Shown one piece after another: positions 15,301 to 15,556 of a DNA stretch of 15,556 bases. Every line of letters starts with the position of its first letter. Position 1 is the first letter of the stretch. A program made the translations under genes and the position numbers. Origin of the DNA: Gammaproteobacteria bacterium (GTDB lineage Bacteria > Pseudomonadota > Gammaproteobacteria > Steroidobacterales > GCA-2729495); the NCBI GenBank assembly GCA_023150055.1, contig JAKLLP010000013.1:1-15556 (forward strand). Reading direction: 5' to 3'. The notes beneath the pieces are model-generated. The model saw only the letters and a program-made list of their open reading frames with translations. It did no database searches and was not told the DNA's origin.

Positions 15301-15482
15301 CGCTGTTCTGGGGCAGCGGGACGGGTTCGGAGGTGATGCAGCGCATAGCCGCGCCGATGATCGGCGGCATGATCACCGCGCCGCTGTTGTCGATGGTCGT
15401 GATCCCGGCCGGCTACTACCTGCTGCGGAGCCGGCGCCGATCGCGCGCGGCCGACTCCAGTGGATCCACGACATCGAGGTAG
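12318..15482 (+). CDS. cusA: Copper/silver RND efflux pump CusA
   Basis: A 1054-residue inner-membrane proton-driven pump. The N-terminus (SLANRLLVLL, then PLDAIPDPSDVQVIVRTSYPG) and GPDATGVGWIYQYALVDR are CusA-like. Met573 (DLLYMPT), Met623 (PLEMVDTT) and Met672 (RIDMFATG) match the E. coli CusA periplasmic metal site even in numbering. Met391, Met403, Met410, Met486 and Met501 of the proposed membrane relay are also in place, and Asp405 (GAMVDASVV) is the proton-relay residue. This argues for Cu(I)/Ag(I) rather than divalent ions. The two hydrophobic blocks (about 335-550 and 870-1045) give the expected 12 helices. The GTG start overlaps the cusB stop. After YYLLRSRRR the last residues (SRAADSSGSTTSR) are read from the reverse strand of the vapC repeat, so the extreme C-terminus is not native to the family; function is probably unaffected. 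Confidence 0.95.
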   Translation: MIAAVIRWSLANRLLVLLAAAAITAAGIWSALTLPLDAIPDPSDVQVIVRTSYPGQAPQVVQDQVTYPLTTAMLSVPGATTVRGYSFFGDSYVYVIFADGTDLYWARSRVLEYLAQIQSRLPASAQPALGPDATGVGWIYQYALVDRGGRHDLAELRALQDWFLRFELTTVPNVAEVATVGGFNRQYQVVLDPVRLQALRVTPEQVTAAVRRANAESGGSVVELGEAEYMVRARGYLRTLEDFRTIPVGLDAAGTPILLGDVAWVQTGPEIRRGIAELDGEGEVVGGIVVMRFGQNALATLRAVKARIEELRRSLPEGVEIVETYDRSDLIERAVVNLRDKLVEEFLVVALVCAAFLLHVRSAFVAIVTLPLGILLAAIVMRQQGLTSNIMSLGGIAIAIGAMVDASVVMIENAHKKLEGWRHAHAGIEPDTDDRLRLIGEAATEVGPALFFALLIITLSFLPIFALEAQEGRLFAPLAYTKTYAMAAAAALSITLIPVLMTTLIRGRIRDELANPLNRWLIRGYRPLIELALHRPLAVLAIAVLALAATAWPASRLGSEFMPPLDEGDLLYMPTALPGLSAGKAAEILQQTDRIIRQFPEVKRVFGIIGRAETATDPAPLEMVDTTVQLRPREEWRPGMTPETLVAELDAALQIPGMGNIWVQPIRNRIDMFATGIKSPVGIKIAGPDLEVIGRLGAEVESAVRTVPGATSAFFERVSGGRYIEITPNRLTAARYGLNVEDIQDLVATTIGGAAVGQTVEGPARFPISVRYPRDFRDSVEKIRELPFVTARGEFLTLGQIADVAVTDGAPAIRSENARLNGWVYVDIHGRDLGSFVAEARQVVADRVALPAGYTLTWSGQFEYLQRAAQRLQVVVPLTLAVIVVLLYLSFRSMTEAVLIVLTLPLALIGGFWLAYLLDHHLSVASAVGFIALAGVAAEFGVVTLVYLEQAVRERQERGALRTPADLRAAIMEGAVMRVRPKAMTVTVIVASLLPLFWGSGTGSEVMQRIAAPMIGGMITAPLLSMVVIPAGYYLLRSRRRSRAADSSGSTTSR

Positions 15483-15556
15483 TCAAAGCGCAGAAAATCC
15501 CGATCCCGCGTATACAGCGTGGCCACACCGTGCTGCCGCAAAACCGCCGCGCGGTG
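15416..15556 (-). CDS. vapC: Second VapC-type toxin, C-terminal 46 residues only (5' beyond window)
   Basis: Reading leftward from the window edge, 46 codons and a TAG (15416-15418) match residues 108 onward of the VapC at 8574-9050. Of the 41 residues up to ARDRR, 38 are identical; changes are Leu to Arg at 109, Glu to Asp at 132 and Phe to Tyr at 133. It keeps LYTRDRDFLRF with both metal-binding aspartates. Of the five base differences two are silent and the frame is open, so this may still be a working gene; whether a vapB partner precedes it cannot be seen. Its last residues (RLRSR) are read antisense from the cusA 3' end, and the two converging genes overlap by 67 bp (15416-15482). Confidence 0.8.
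   Translation of the reverse strand, partial: HRAAVLRQHGVATLYTRDRDFLRFDYLDVVDPLESAARDRRRLRSR
15438..15556 (-). repeat. Direct repeat, right copy: 3' part of a second vapC
   Basis: This is the partner of 8611-8729: 114 of 119 bases match, ungapped, same orientation, and it continues to the window end. The left limit of matching (15438, perhaps from 15432) falls at the point where CusA leaves its family-like sequence. The junction therefore joins native cusA sequence to vapC sequence. Confidence 0.95.

Noticed and set aside
8611..15556. Classical composite transposon
   Set aside because: No transposase, integrase or terminal inverted repeats are visible at either border; the repeats are coding vapC sequence in direct orientation.

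Overview
The window is a high-GC bacterial chromosome segment. The protein types (SYLF protein, AsmA family, ClsC-type phospholipase D, CusCBA copper/silver efflux, VapBC) and the codon style point to a Gammaproteobacterium, perhaps of the Xanthomonadales/Nevskiales/Ectothiorhodospiraceae kind. No rRNA, tRNA or marker gene fixes the taxon, so this is inference.

Left part (1-8540): envelope and lipid genes. A SYLF-domain protein runs off the left edge on the minus strand. Divergent from it is a membrane-anchored alpha/beta hydrolase (440-1954), followed by an unlisted 55-residue membrane mini-protein (2051-2218). A 263-bp element with nested inverted repeats (2242-2504) follows, and its right arm supplies the 3' end of a lipoprotein lipase-like hydrolase (minus strand, 2468-3472). 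Divergent from that hydrolase is a 1139-residue AsmA-family protein (3528-6947), which converges on a lipoprotein of the ClsC cardiolipin synthase type (minus strand, 6960-8540).

Middle (8574-9403): a VapB/VapC toxin-antitoxin pair on the minus strand, coupled by a GTGA overlap. It has a strong sigma70-like promoter with a dyad that could be the VapB operator.

Right part (9404-15482): a plus-strand metal efflux operon. It holds a small Cys-rich secreted protein, then cusC, cusB and cusA joined by 4-bp ATGA and GTGA overlaps. CusA keeps the copper-relay methionines at M573, M623 and M672 and the proton-relay aspartate D405. CusB keeps its N-terminal Met site. This points to Cu(I)/Ag(I) rather than Zn/Co/Cd. 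No cusF and no two-component regulator lies in the window.

Most striking point: the 3' end of vapC recurs as a 119-bp direct repeat (114/119 identical) at the right edge, 6827 bp downstream. There it belongs to a second minus-strand vapC that overlaps the end of cusA. The efflux operon and its vapBC promoter are thus bracketed by direct vapC repeats. The cusA stop codon lies inside the repeat and exists only because of two of its five differences. This looks like a metal-resistance cassette bounded by toxin genes and may be able to recombine.
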